Source of the DNA: Stenotrophomonas sp. UBA2302
Lineage (GTDB): Bacteria > Pseudomonadota > Gammaproteobacteria > Xanthomonadales > Xanthomonadaceae
Assembly (NCBI GenBank): GCA_002345545.1
Contig: DDVW01000070.1
Coordinates: 49,637 to 113,636 of the forward strand
Direction of reading: 5' to 3'
Length of the DNA: 64,000 bases
This document shows, piece after piece, positions 48,690-58,483 of the stretch. Within the stretch, counting starts at the first letter, position 1. Every line of letters begins with the position of its first letter. A model generated the notes under the pieces. That model searched no databases, had not been told where the DNA came from, and saw only the letters and a list, made by a program, of their open reading frames with translations. The position numbers were made by a program, and so were the translations under genes.

Positions 48690-51600
48690 CGCCCGGCGTG
48701 TCCTTGCCGTGGCTGCCCTGCTGGCCGGGCACCACGACGCTGCCGCCGTAGAAGTGGCGCATCAACGCTTCATCCAGCGCTTTTTCTTCGGGTGTCCGCG
48801 CCCGTCGCACACGCGGTGCGGACTTGGTCGTGCCGCCCTCCTTCGACAACCATTCCTGCAGCTGCGCCGCCAATGCGGACAACGCATCACCGACCTGCCC
48901 TTGCCGTTGCTGGGCGGCGACCAGTGCCTGCAGCAACGGGACCAGATCCTGCATCGGCGTTGTGGGCGGAGGTACGGCCGCCTGCATCACCGCCGCGGGG
49001 CGCTCGGCCACCGCCTGCAGCAAGGCGAGGATCTGCTCCCATGGTGCTTCCACTGCTGGCGTGGTTGCCGCCACCTGCTCCGGCTCATTGTTGCGCAACC
49101 CCTGCAGGCCGCTGGCGATATCGGCCAACTGCGCCACGACGCGTGCGCCGGTATCGGCATCGTCGCCGCCCATCGCCTTGTCACGCATGAAGTCGCGCTT
49201 GATCTGCTCCCAGCGCGCCAGCTGCTGCGCATCGAGCACACCCCGCAGCTCGCCCAGTTTGAGCAGGTTTTCTTCCGAGCCACTGGTCAGCAGCTGCGAC
49301 TCGCCCAGGTAGTGATCGGCGATCAGCTGCTGCAACTCGGCGGCATTCATCACCGGCGAGATCTTCTCCGACAGCTTGTTCATGTTGCGGTAGCTGCCCT
49401 GCAGGCGGAACGGTGGCTCGACGCGGTATTTGTCGGCCTGGGCGGCACTGGCGATGTACTGCTGGTTGACCCGGTAGACCACCTCGCGCACCTGCATCAG
49501 CCGCTGCAGGGTGGCGACGATCTCGTTGATCTCCGCGCCGCTGTAGGCATGGCTGAGCGCATTGGTGGACACCTCCTTGCCATTGGCCTTGTCGACCAGC
49601 AGGTAGAGATCGTCCAGGTCGCGGGTGGCCATTGGCGCCAGCACCTGGCTGGAGGTCAGGCTGTTCTCGATATAGCTGAGCTTGAACGCGTCTTCCATGC
49701 CGCCCAGCACATCGCCGAGGTTGTAGATGTCGGCGCGGTTGGCCAGCATGTCCGGCACCTTGAACACCTCGCCGGACTCGGTATACGGATTGCCGGCCAT
49801 CACCACGCAGAACTTCTTGCCGCGCAGGTCATAGGTCTTGGTGCCGCCCTTCCACACGCCTTCGATACGGCGGGTGCCATCGCACAGGGAAATGAACTTC
49901 TGCAGGAATTCCGGATGGGTGTGCTGGATGTCGTCGACATACAGCATGGTGTTGTTGCCCATCTCCAGCGCCAGGTTGAGCTTGTGCAGCTCCTGCCGCG
50001 AGGTGGCGTCCGGCGCCTGTTCCGGATCCAGCGAGCGCACCTCATGCCCCAACGCCGGGCCATTGATCTTCATGAAAACCAGGCCCAGGCGGTTGGCCAC
50101 GTACTCCATCAGGGTGGTTTTGCCGTAGCCGGGCGGGCTGATCATCATCAGCAGGCCCATCAGGTCGCTGCGCTTGTTCTCGCCCACCGTGCCCATCTGC
50201 TTGGCAAGGTTGTCACCGATGATCGGCAGGTAGACGTCGTTGATCAGCTTGTTGCGGACGAAGGAACTCAACGGCCGCGCCTGGAACTCACCCAGCCGCA
50301 GCGTCTCGCGCTCGCGCGCACTGATGCGCTGGCGCAGCGCCTGGTACTGCTCGAAGCCCGGCTGGAACTGGCGCCGGTGGGATTGCCAACGCTGCAGGAA
50401 GTCATCAACCGCCAACTGCAGATGGCCCTGGCTGATGCGGGCATGCTCGCCCAGCAGGCCGGCGACGTCGGCGATCAAGGTCACCTCGCGCACCTGGCTG
50501 CGCAGATCGCGTTCGCCCAGCAGCATGGTCGCGGCTTCCGGCACATAGCCGGTCATCGCTGCGTACTTGCCCTGCCCACACATCGCCTGCAACCACTGCA
50601 CCGCCTGCGCCCATTGCAACGTCAGGCGCTTGGACAGGCGCTGCAGGCTGCGATCGAAGGCATCGGCCTGGCCAGCCGCCTGCAACTGCTCGCGCAAGCC
50701 AGTCAGCAGCTGTCGCGCATAGCCACTGAAGGCGAAGGTCGGTTCGCCATTGGCCAGCTCGGCCAGCAGGTACTCCGCCGCCAGCGCCGGCATGCCGCTG
50801 TCGAACGGCAGCGCGTGCACCTGCTGGAATTCGACCAGCGCCAACGCGATCTCAACGCGCAAGGCCTCCAGCCCATCCCGTACATTGAACAGCTGGGCGA
50901 TGGCAAACGCACCGGCGGCGCGCTCCACCCACTGGCTGACGTTCTCGTGCTTGCCTTCGCGCGCCCAGAACAGCAGCGCCAAGGCACGTGGCGCGGCCGC
51001 ATGTACCAGCGAACCGGCGGCCTGATACAGCGGCAACACCGCCTGCAGGATCAGGCTGGCATCGTGGTCGTGGATGCCCTTTTCATAACCTTCGCGATAG
51101 CGCGGCGCGGCGAAGTCGCGTACCCGCTTGGCCAGCGCTTCGGGCTGCGCGGCCTCGCGCAGCAGCAGTTCGACGCTTAGCCCATCGCGACTGTTGATGG
51201 CGGCATCCAGAAGCAGGCCGGCCAGGTACTCGCCGCGGTACAGCGATGGCGATTCCGAATCCAGCGTCACCGGCCAATACGCACGCAGCGCTTCCAGCTC
51301 CGGGTCAACGATGGTTTCGTAGTAGTCGGTGCCGGTGAGGTGCACGGCCAGGCCGTCGCCGCGCGGCAGGATGGTCAGGTCCAGCGGCTGGGTGTTGACG
51401 CTGAAGCGGTGCCGGCCCAAGCGGATGACATTGCCGCCACCCTCGAACAGATCGCTGCGGTCACGCAGCGCCCGCACCGCCTGATCGCGCACGCCCTTCA
51501 GCCGTGCTTCCACGTCATCAGCCTTGACGCTGTCCCTGTACTCGCGCAGGCGCTCGGCCAGCTCGCGCAGTTTCAGGATCAGCGGATCGCCGGCGAAGAA

Positions 51601-54030
51601 CGCATTGAGCTCGTCAACCGTGGTGAAGCGCTCGGTGCGCTTGGCCAGGCCGTCGAGGATGCGGTTGGCCGCATCCAGCACCGATTGCGCCTTGCGCTGG
51701 CGGGCATCCAGCAGGGTCTGCTTGTGCGACTCGAAGGTGTCCAGCAACTCCTCACGCTTGCTGAGGATGTCACCCAGGAACTGCTCGTGCTCGCCAAACT
51801 GGCTCTCCAGCTCTTCCAGCTGCACCATCAGGCGCGACAGTTGTTCGTCGGCGCGTTCCGGGTCCGTCGCCAGTCCCAGTGCGCTGGTGATGGCCTGGCT
51901 GAACAAGGAGAACTGCGCGCCAAACTGGGCCACGGCCTCGGCCGAGCCCAGCGAACGGCGACGCTGGTCGGCGCGTGCACGCGCCTGGTTGAGCTTGGCG
52001 TAGATGCCGGAGATGGCTTCCACCACGCGCGTACGCTGCGCGGCATCGTCGACCTTCAGGCCGGCCATCAGCTCGGACAGCATGTCCAGCTCGGCCGACA
52101 TCGCCTGCATCTGCGCAATCTGTTCGGACAGCTGTCTGGCGGTCTGCGCCGCCTGCGCGCTGGCATCCAGCTCCTGCAGGCGTTCGTTGAACGGCTGCAG
52201 GGCCTTGTCGCCACCCAGGAACTCGCCCGCCGCCGCACCCACGCGGTCATGCGCCTCCTGCAGCGAGGTATTCATCGCATCGATGGCGGCAACATCCACA
52301 TAACGGAAGTCGCGCACGGTCAGCAGCCGTCCGCGCAGCTTGCCGATCTCGCCAAGGCTGTCAACGAACTCGCCGATCTTCGACCAGTTCTGCGGCTGCA
52401 GGCGGCCGAGCAGGGTCCTGTGCTGGCTGGTGACCTCGGCCATCGCCTGCGCCGACTGCTTGCGGATGCTCTCGACCTTCTCGTACTCGTCGAGCATCGA
52501 CTCGCCGGTCGCGCTGATCTCGCGCAGCAGCGTGGCGGCGCCGTCGCAGTGGGCGTCGTCCAGCCAATGATGGGCATCGAACAGGCGGCGCGCGTTGTGG
52601 GTCAGCAGCTCGTAACGTGCCAGCGACACTTCGCGACTGTCGATCTCGCGCCCCAAGTCCAGCAGGTTGGAGATGCCACGCACCAGTTCGGCATTGCCGA
52701 TGCGGGCCATGAAACTGGTGCCGGCCTGGCGGTGGGCAGCGAACTCGTCGCTGCTGAACGGGGTCTGCCAGACCTGCATCGGATGGATGCGGGTGGGCTC
52801 CCCGTTCTCGGCATTGAACAGCACCATGCGGCCATCGCGCAGGAAGGCGTAGCCCAGCCCGAACACCGGGTTCTGCAGCGCCCGCTGGATGCTGTTGTAG
52901 ACGAACAGCGCCGACTTGCCGGCCTCGCGCTCGTAGAAGATGTACAGCATGTCCTCGCCGTTGGGCGAGCGGACCGAGCGCTTGTACCTCATGCCCTGCA
53001 TCGAGGCGTCGAACGCCTTGTGCTCGCCACTTTGCAGGTAGTAGCCGCCGGGGAAGATGATGCCGTGATCATCGGGCAGCTGCACGCAGGCCTGGACGAT
53101 GGCGTCGTTGCGCACCACCTTGCCGGTCAGCGTGTTGTAGATCAGGCCGCGCCAGCTGTCCTCGCGGTAGGGCTGCACCTTGAGCAGGATCAGCGAGCCG
53201 ACCCGGGCGAAATCGATGGTGGCATCGTCCACCGATTGCGTGCTGTCCTCGACCGGCTCGCTGTACACGCCCTGCCCGGTCTCGGTGTTGTTCTCCACCT
53301 TGATGGTGAGATTGCCACCGGTGGTCTCTACGAAGATGGTGTCGAGCAGGTTCAGGTGCGGGAAGCGGCCGCTGACCAGCATGTCGCGCCCGGCGCGCAT
53401 CCACTCGAAATCAAACGGGGCCGGCAAGGCGATGTCGCGCTCGCCGCGTGCGTCGATATAGGTCAACTCACCGCTGCTGGCCATGGCCCAGCGGAACACG
53501 CGCACATCGCTGCTGCGCTCGCCGATCTGGAACGCGGCCAGCAGCTTGCCGTCGCGCACGATCAGCTGCAGCAGGCGCGCGTGCTTGTAATAGGCGTACA
53601 GCTCGGAAAAATCGTGGACGAAGCCCGGCTGCGCCAGGAAACTGGTCTTCAGGTCCACCGGGGTGACGTCGTAGCCTTCGGCACCCTCCACCATGCGGTA
53701 GAGCCCGAACACATCCTCCACCCGGGTCTGCGTCTTCAGGCCGATGAAAACGTTGTAGCCGAACAGCAGCAGGTCATCGCCGACCTGGACGATGTCGCGG
53801 CCCACGCAGTTGTTCTCGGTGCGGATGCGGAAGCGTCCGATCACCTCCATGCGGCTGTCACCGAACTCCTGCAGGCGGCGCTGGTTCATCGCCTCCACCA
53901 CCTGCCGCAGGCGCGCGCCCTGGTCGCTCAGGCGCTTGCGCAGCACCTCGTAGGCACCGCCCTGTGCCACCGCCTGGTCGGCGATGGACGCGCTGTCCAG
54001 CGGGCTTGCGCCCTCGTTGCTATCAGCCAT
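48682..54030 (-). CDS. Giant AAA+ ATPase with N-terminal propeller-like region
   Basis: A 1782-residue protein with one AAA+ module near the C-terminus. Walker A is PPGYGKTTL (Lys1304), Walker B is TMLYVDDIQHT (about 1360), and a sensor-1 Asn lies in VVMAGNPYTE (about 1410). The N-terminal 450 residues are beta-rich with propeller-like repeats (DIVQVGDDLLLFGYN, LLQLIVRDGKLLAAFQIG). Residues about 460-900 are mostly coiled coil, and about 900-1250 are helical. From memory, similar proteins are labelled 'DNA repair ATPase' or DUF3686-plus-AAA, without known function. No signal peptide or membrane helix is seen. It is separated from the flotillin gene by 131 bases with a hairpin, and overlaps the next gene by 8 bases. 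Confidence 0.9.
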   Translation of the reverse strand: MADSNEGASPLDSASIADQAVAQGGAYEVLRKRLSDQGARLRQVVEAMNQRRLQEFGDSRMEVIGRFRIRTENNCVGRDIVQVGDDLLLFGYNVFIGLKTQTRVEDVFGLYRMVEGAEGYDVTPVDLKTSFLAQPGFVHDFSELYAYYKHARLLQLIVRDGKLLAAFQIGERSSDVRVFRWAMASSGELTYIDARGERDIALPAPFDFEWMRAGRDMLVSGRFPHLNLLDTIFVETTGGNLTIKVENNTETGQGVYSEPVEDSTQSVDDATIDFARVGSLILLKVQPYREDSWRGLIYNTLTGKVVRNDAIVQACVQLPDDHGIIFPGGYYLQSGEHKAFDASMQGMRYKRSVRSPNGEDMLYIFYEREAGKSALFVYNSIQRALQNPVFGLGYAFLRDGRMVLFNAENGEPTRIHPMQVWQTPFSSDEFAAHRQAGTSFMARIGNAELVRGISNLLDLGREIDSREVSLARYELLTHNARRLFDAHHWLDDAHCDGAATLLREISATGESMLDEYEKVESIRKQSAQAMAEVTSQHRTLLGRLQPQNWSKIGEFVDSLGEIGKLRGRLLTVRDFRYVDVAAIDAMNTSLQEAHDRVGAAAGEFLGGDKALQPFNERLQELDASAQAAQTARQLSEQIAQMQAMSAELDMLSELMAGLKVDDAAQRTRVVEAISGIYAKLNQARARADQRRRSLGSAEAVAQFGAQFSLFSQAITSALGLATDPERADEQLSRLMVQLEELESQFGEHEQFLGDILSKREELLDTFESHKQTLLDARQRKAQSVLDAANRILDGLAKRTERFTTVDELNAFFAGDPLILKLRELAERLREYRDSVKADDVEARLKGVRDQAVRALRDRSDLFEGGGNVIRLGRHRFSVNTQPLDLTILPRGDGLAVHLTGTDYYETIVDPELEALRAYWPVTLDSESPSLYRGEYLAGLLLDAAINSRDGLSVELLLREAAQPEALAKRVRDFAAPRYREGYEKGIHDHDASLILQAVLPLYQAAGSLVHAAAPRALALLFWAREGKHENVSQWVERAAGAFAIAQLFNVRDGLEALRVEIALALVEFQQVHALPFDSGMPALAAEYLLAELANGEPTFAFSGYARQLLTGLREQLQAAGQADAFDRSLQRLSKRLTLQWAQAVQWLQAMCGQGKYAAMTGYVPEAATMLLGERDLRSQVREVTLIADVAGLLGEHARISQGHLQLAVDDFLQRWQSHRRQFQPGFEQYQALRQRISARERETLRLGEFQARPLSSFVRNKLINDVYLPIIGDNLAKQMGTVGENKRSDLMGLLMMISPPGYGKTTLMEYVANRLGLVFMKINGPALGHEVRSLDPEQAPDATSRQELHKLNLALEMGNNTMLYVDDIQHTHPEFLQKFISLCDGTRRIEGVWKGGTKTYDLRGKKFCVVMAGNPYTESGEVFKVPDMLANRADIYNLGDVLGGMEDAFKLSYIENSLTSSQVLAPMATRDLDDLYLLVDKANGKEVSTNALSHAYSGAEINEIVATLQRLMQVREVVYRVNQQYIASAAQADKYRVEPPFRLQGSYRNMNKLSEKISPVMNAAELQQLIADHYLGESQLLTSGSEENLLKLGELRGVLDAQQLARWEQIKRDFMRDKAMGGDDADTGARVVAQLADIASGLQGLRNNEPEQVAATTPAVEAPWEQILALLQAVAERPAAVMQAAVPPPTTPMQDLVPLLQALVAAQQRQGQVGDALSALAAQLQEWLSKEGGTTKSAPRVRRARTPEEKALDEALMRHFYGGSVVVPGQQGSHGKDTPGDA

Positions 54031-54091
54031 CGATTGTTCCCTGCCATGGCCCCCACCCGGCCGGTGGCGGAGCGGGCGCCATCATCCACGC

Positions 54092-54120
54092 GGGTCGCCG
54101 CTGCCAGACAGTGGCGACCC
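54092..54120 (-). terminator. Hairpin between the flotillin and AAA+ genes
   Basis: GGGTCGCC / GGCGACCC forms a perfect 8-bp stem with a 13-base loop, 42 bases after the flotillin stop. It has no U-tract, so it may reduce but not stop transcription into the AAA+ gene. Confidence 0.35.
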
Positions 54121-54161
54121 CGGTTGCACACCCGCGCACCAGCGCACGGGTGCATGCACAC

Positions 54162-56162
54162 TCAGCCGGCGTCGCTGGCCGCTGCGGCGTCATCGGCCAG
54201 CCGCCTGGCCGGCTTGCCGCGTGCGGCCATGTCCACGCCCAGGTAGCGCTGCATCAGGTCCTGCACGATCGGGCTCTTGTCGGTGAGGCCTTCGATCGAG
54301 CGGCCCAGCGACATCGCCTTGACCAGGTTCTCGAACATGCCGCCGTCGCCGCCCACCATGTCGATGTCGGCATTGCGCAACGCGCTGGCGATGACCTCGG
54401 CGTTCTCCTTGGAGATCTCCTTGCCGGCTTCCAGCGTGGCCAGGGCCTGCTTGAGGCCGGTATCCAACGTCATGCGGAACTCTTCATGACCGCGCGCGGT
54501 ATCGCCCAGCGAATCGATCGCCTGGAACTTGCGGGTCAGACCGTCGGCTTCGGCAAACAGCTTCTTCTCGATCACCGAGGCTTCGGCAACGCCCAGCGTT
54601 TCGGCGGCGGTGGCCTTGGCACGACCCATCTGTTCTTCGCCCTGCGCGCGTGCGGCCAGCTGCTCGGCCAGCACCTTGGCTTCGGCGGTGCCCTGCTTGA
54701 GGTTGGCGTCGGCCATCGCATCGACCACGCGGGCCTCGGCGATGCCGACCTTCTCGATCGCCAGCGCACCGGCCTCCTTGACCTGCGCGTCGGCCAGACC
54801 CGGCGCCGCACGTTCGGCACGGATGCCCTCGGCCAGTGCCTTCTTGGCTTCGGCCTGCTTGCCGGCCGCATCGAACTCGGCCTGCGCCAGCGTGGTGATC
54901 TCCACCGCCTTGTGCTTGGCAGCGGCTTCGGCGGCCTCGGCCTCCTTGACCTGCTTGAGCAGCGCCTCCTGCGCCTCGGCCTCGGCCTCGAGGATGGCCA
55001 CCTGCTTCAGGCGATCGGCCTCGGACACCTGCCGCACTTCCTTGATGCGCTCTTCCTCCTGCGCCACGGTCTTGTCGATGGAGATGCGTTCGCGGGTGAT
55101 GTTGGCCACGTCCATCTTGCCCTGCTCGACCACCTTGTCACGCTCCACGCCCTGCAGCTGCACCTCGCGGTCGGTGGTGACCTGCTCCAGCTGGCGCGCA
55201 CGGGCGACGCGCTCGACCTCGATGGCCACGGCACGCTGGCGGTTCTGCTCGGCCACTTCCACTTCGCGCAGACGGTTCTGGTCACGGATGTCGATCAGCT
55301 GCTGCGCCTCGATGCGGGCGTTCTCGGACAGCTGGCGCTGCTCTTCCTGCACCTTGAGGGTCTCGGCTTCCTCGCGGGCGCGGATGGTTTCCACCTCGCG
55401 CTTCTGCCGCGCTTCGGCCTCGGCCTGCTGGCGCTCCAGCGCCAGCGTGGCTTCCTTGGCCTCGACGTTCTTCTTGGTGATGGCCAGGCGCTCGTTCTGC
55501 GCCAGCTCGTTGGTGATCACGTTCTGCGCGGCGGTCAGCTCGGTGATCTTGCGGATGCCTTCGGCGTCGAGGATGTTGCTGGGGTCCAGCAGGTTCTTCG
55601 GCGTCTGTTCCAGGTAATCGATGGCCACGTCTTCCAGCGCATAGCCGTTGAGGTCGTTGCCGATCACCGCGATGATCTCGTCACGGAACTCCTGGCGCTT
55701 CTCGAACAACTGGGTGAAGTCGAACTTCTTGCCCACCGTCTTCAGTGCTTCGGAGAACTTGGCGTTGAACAGTTCATCCACCGCGTGCTTGTCCGAGGCC
55801 CGATCCGCGCCGATGGCCTTGGCCACGCGCAGCACGTCGGCCTGGGTCTCGTTGACGCGCAGGTAGAAGGCCACGGTGATGTCCGCGCGCATGTTGTCGC
55901 GGCAGATCAGGCCTTCCTTGCCACGGCGGTCCACCTGCAGCGTGATCAGGCTGATGCGCATGTGCTCGGCGCGGTACAGCACCGGGATGATCAGCGCGCC
56001 GGTGAAATGCACCTTCGGCGTGGAGCTCATGTCGTTGACGATCAGGGCGGTGCCCTGGTCGACCTTCTTGTAGAACGCTTTGAACAGGCCTGCCAGCCCG
56101 AGGAAAAACACCAGCAGGATGCCTACGCCAATAATGAACGGGGCCAGCGCAGCTAGACTCAT
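54162..56162 (-). CDS. Flotillin-like SPFH-domain membrane protein (YqiK-like)
   Basis: A 666-residue flotillin. The N-terminus has a single membrane helix (about residues 7-30), then an SPFH/band-7 domain (about 30-230). A very long charged coiled coil rich in Glu, Ala and Arg follows (about 235-580; segments EAEARQKREVETIRAREEAE and AEAEAQEALLKQVKEAEAAE). A short C-terminal part ends the protein. Flotillins form large oligomeric cages at the inner membrane and organise membrane domains. Its ATG shares a base with the stop of the upstream YqiJ-like gene (TGATG), the same pairing as yqiJ-yqiK in E. coli. Confidence 0.92.
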   Translation of the reverse strand: MSLAALAPFIIGVGILLVFFLGLAGLFKAFYKKVDQGTALIVNDMSSTPKVHFTGALIIPVLYRAEHMRISLITLQVDRRGKEGLICRDNMRADITVAFYLRVNETQADVLRVAKAIGADRASDKHAVDELFNAKFSEALKTVGKKFDFTQLFEKRQEFRDEIIAVIGNDLNGYALEDVAIDYLEQTPKNLLDPSNILDAEGIRKITELTAAQNVITNELAQNERLAITKKNVEAKEATLALERQQAEAEARQKREVETIRAREEAETLKVQEEQRQLSENARIEAQQLIDIRDQNRLREVEVAEQNRQRAVAIEVERVARARQLEQVTTDREVQLQGVERDKVVEQGKMDVANITRERISIDKTVAQEEERIKEVRQVSEADRLKQVAILEAEAEAQEALLKQVKEAEAAEAAAKHKAVEITTLAQAEFDAAGKQAEAKKALAEGIRAERAAPGLADAQVKEAGALAIEKVGIAEARVVDAMADANLKQGTAEAKVLAEQLAARAQGEEQMGRAKATAAETLGVAEASVIEKKLFAEADGLTRKFQAIDSLGDTARGHEEFRMTLDTGLKQALATLEAGKEISKENAEVIASALRNADIDMVGGDGGMFENLVKAMSLGRSIEGLTDKSPIVQDLMQRYLGVDMAARGKPARRLADDAAAASDAG

Positions 56163-56845
56163 CAGTGCTTCTCCTTGCCAACTGATACTTGGGAAATGGG
56201 AATGTCCAACGTGGGCAGGTCGGCTTCGCCAACCACCAGGTAATGATTGTGTTGCGGCAGGTACCGGACCAGGCGCACGCGCTCACCGCGCTCGAAACGG
56301 CTGCCAGGTTGCGCACGCACCTGCAGGATCAGGCCGGCCCCGCCATCATCGATGGTGGCGTAGCCATGCCCGGCGGTGACTTCAGGCGAGGACACCTGCC
56401 CGACTTTGCCGAGGATGTTTTCCTGGGGCACCGCGCGCAGCTTCATGAGGAAACGGCGGATCGGCCGCAGCACCCAGGACGAGACGATCGCCCCCGGAAT
56501 CAGCGCGGCAAACGCCACGCCGGTACCGATGCCCCAGCGCAGCAGGGCCGGCAGTGGCTGCAGGAAGAACAGCTGCACCAGGTAGGTGATCGACCAGCCG
56601 AAGAACGCAAGCAACAACACCACCAGCATGGTCGGCGCGCCGCCAAGGCCCATGCGCGCGAACATGCCCGCCAGACCGCTGGCACCATCAGCGCCACTAT
56701 GGAAATCGGCACCGTCACCGCTGCCAATGCCGCCCTCGTCGATGATGCCGGTGGCGGCAAGCATCCAGTAGATGACCGCAAAGCACAGCACAACGCTGTA
56801 CGGCAGCGTCGGATAGGACAGCGCTACTTCCAGAAATTCCGCCAT
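56162..56845 (-). CDS. YqiJ/NfeD-like membrane protein with OB-fold domain
   Basis: A 227-residue inner-membrane protein with helices near residues 12-35, 70-95 and 100-125, and a C-terminal beta-rich OB-fold domain (about 140-215; segments ENILGKVGQVSSPEVTAG and RVRLVRYLPQHNHYLVVG). Such NfeD/YqiJ proteins are nearly always encoded next to a flotillin and are thought to work with it. The ATG at 56845 has GGGAACGGGG upstream; an earlier in-frame start is less likely. It is the first gene of the block, 159 bases downstream of the trpF stop. I see no clear promoter in that gap. Confidence 0.88.
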   Translation of the reverse strand: MAEFLEVALSYPTLPYSVVLCFAVIYWMLAATGIIDEGGIGSGDGADFHSGADGASGLAGMFARMGLGGAPTMLVVLLLAFFGWSITYLVQLFFLQPLPALLRWGIGTGVAFAALIPGAIVSSWVLRPIRRFLMKLRAVPQENILGKVGQVSSPEVTAGHGYATIDDGGAGLILQVRAQPGSRFERGERVRLVRYLPQHNHYLVVGEADLPTLDIPISQVSVGKEKH

Positions 56846-57004
56846 GCACCCCGTTCCCTGTGGTCCCCGGCGGATTGCGGCGTTCACCGCCGCGTCGCTG
56901 CATCCCGCGCAGCTGCACCTCCACCTTCGTCCGCATCATACGGGATAGCCCCTGCTGACGGATGCCAAAACGGCCACATAATCGGTGGGTGCAGCAGAGC
57001 CCGC

Positions 57005-57670
57005 TCAGGCTGCCGGCTCAACCTCGGCAACATCGGCACGACGCACTTCCTCGACAAAGCGGCGCATCCTGTCGCCATCCTTCAGGCCCGGCGCCGATTC
57101 GATGCCGCTGGAGACATCCACGCCCCACGGGCGGGTGGCGATGAGCGCCTCGTACACGTTCTCCGGCCGGATGCCGCCGGCCAGCAGATATGGCCGCTGC
57201 ATGCCCGGCGGAATCTGCGACCAGTCGAATGCCACGCCGGTACCGCCACTGCCGCCGGCCGAGTGGCTGTCGAACAGGAATCCGACCGCGTGCGGATACA
57301 GCTGCTGCAGTCCACGCGCGCTGACCTCGGCATCGCCCCCCATCGCAATCGCCTTCAGGTATGGCAGGTTGAAACTGCGGCAGAAGCCGTCATCCTCGTC
57401 GCCATGGAACTGCAACACGGTGGGCCGCACCGCACGCAGCACCTCGCGCACTTCTTCGCGGCCATTGTTCTGGAACAGCGCCACCACATCGACCAGCGGC
57501 GCGATCGCCTGGCGCATCGCCCGCGCTTCGGACGGCGCCACCCGGCGGCGGCTCTCCCTGGCGAAAATGAAGCCGACCGCGTCCACGCCCAGCTCGCTGG
57601 CCAGGCGGATATCGCCGGCACGGGTCATACCGCAGAACTTGATGCGGGTACGGAACAGCGTACGGCTCAC
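57005..57670 (-). CDS. trpF: Phosphoribosylanthranilate isomerase
   Basis: TrpF isomerises N-(5'-phosphoribosyl)anthranilate in tryptophan synthesis. The 221-residue barrel has the catalytic Cys in [12 protein letters not shown], the catalytic Asp within the later [14 protein letters not shown] region, and the phosphate-binding [10 protein letters not shown] and VDVSSGIES. The GTG start at 57670 overlaps the truA stop (GTGA). The trpF gene is cut off from trpBA by the flotillin/AAA+ block. Confidence 0.96.
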   Translation of the reverse strand: MSRTLFRTRIKFCGMTRAGDIRLASELGVDAVGFIFARESRRRVAPSEARAMRQAIAPLVDVVALFQNNGREEVREVLRAVRPTVLQFHGDEDDGFCRSFNLPYLKAIAMGGDAEVSARGLQQLYPHAVGFLFDSHSAGGSGGTGVAFDWSQIPPGMQRPYLLAGGIRPENVYEALIATRPWGVDVSSGIESAPGLKDGDRMRRFVEEVRRADVAEVEPAA

Positions 57671-58440
57671 AGCGTCACCTCGTCCGGCAATTTCCACTGT
57701 GCAGGATACAGCGGGCCGACGAACACCAGACCTTGCGGCGGCGCGGTCGGCCCGGCCAGGTTGCGGTCGCGTCCTGCCAGCACCTCGCCGATCCAGCTTT
57801 CCGGCTTCTCACCGGCCCCGACCATCAGCAGCGAGCCGACGATATTGCGCACCATGTGGTGCAGGAACGCATTGGCCTGCACATTGATTTCCACCAGCTC
57901 GCCATGACGGTGGACCGAGATCGCCTGCAGCTCACGGCGGGCATGCAGGGCCTGGCATTGCGCGCTGCGGAACGCGCTGAAGTCGTTCTCGCCCAGCAGC
58001 GCCTGCGCGGCGCGGTGCATGGCCGGTGTATCCAGCGGGCGCCGCTCCCAGCCCAGCGTCTGCCGGTACAGCGCCGGGCGGATCTGCCGGTTCATCAACC
58101 GGTAGCGGTAGCGCCGCGCCTGGGCCGAAAAACGCGCATTGAACTGTTCATCGACCGGCACACACCAGCGCACGCAGACCGAAGGTGGCAGGCGCGTGGT
58201 GGTCCCCAGAACCCAGCCGCGCGGCGTGCGCTCGACCTCGCTGTCAAAGTGCACCACCTGGCATTCGCCGTGCACGCCGGCATCGGTACGGCCGGCACAG
58301 ACCACATGGACCGGCGCATTGGCCACCGATGACAGCGCGTCCTGCAACGTCGCCTGCACACTGGCACAGCCGTGCTCACCGAGCTGCTGCCAGCCCTTGA
58401 ATTCGCTGCCGTCGTATTCCACGCCCAGCGCATAACGCAT
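57667..58440 (-). CDS. truA: tRNA pseudouridine(38-40) synthase
   Basis: TruA makes pseudouridine at positions 38-40 in the anticodon arm of tRNAs. The 257-residue protein starts [19 protein letters not shown] and has the catalytic Asp in [18 protein letters not shown], plus [15 protein letters not shown] near the C-terminus. The ATG at 58440 is chosen by homology; a longer open frame upstream is not conserved. It is coupled to trpF. Confidence 0.96.
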   Translation of the reverse strand: MRYALGVEYDGSEFKGWQQLGEHGCASVQATLQDALSSVANAPVHVVCAGRTDAGVHGECQVVHFDSEVERTPRGWVLGTTTRLPPSVCVRWCVPVDEQFNARFSAQARRYRYRLMNRQIRPALYRQTLGWERRPLDTPAMHRAAQALLGENDFSAFRSAQCQALHARRELQAISVHRHGELVEINVQANAFLHHMVRNIVGSLLMVGAGEKPESWIGEVLAGRDRNLAGPTAPPQGLVFVGPLYPAQWKLPDEVTL

Positions 58441-58483
58441 CGTCAAACCTCTTGGAATTTCGCTGGCGCGGCGGATGCCGCGC

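Noticed and set aside
48640..54246. Long plus-strand open frames opposite the AAA+ gene
   Set aside because: Shadow frames with low-complexity Gln/His/Leu-rich products; the minus-strand protein carries intact Walker motifs over the same bases.
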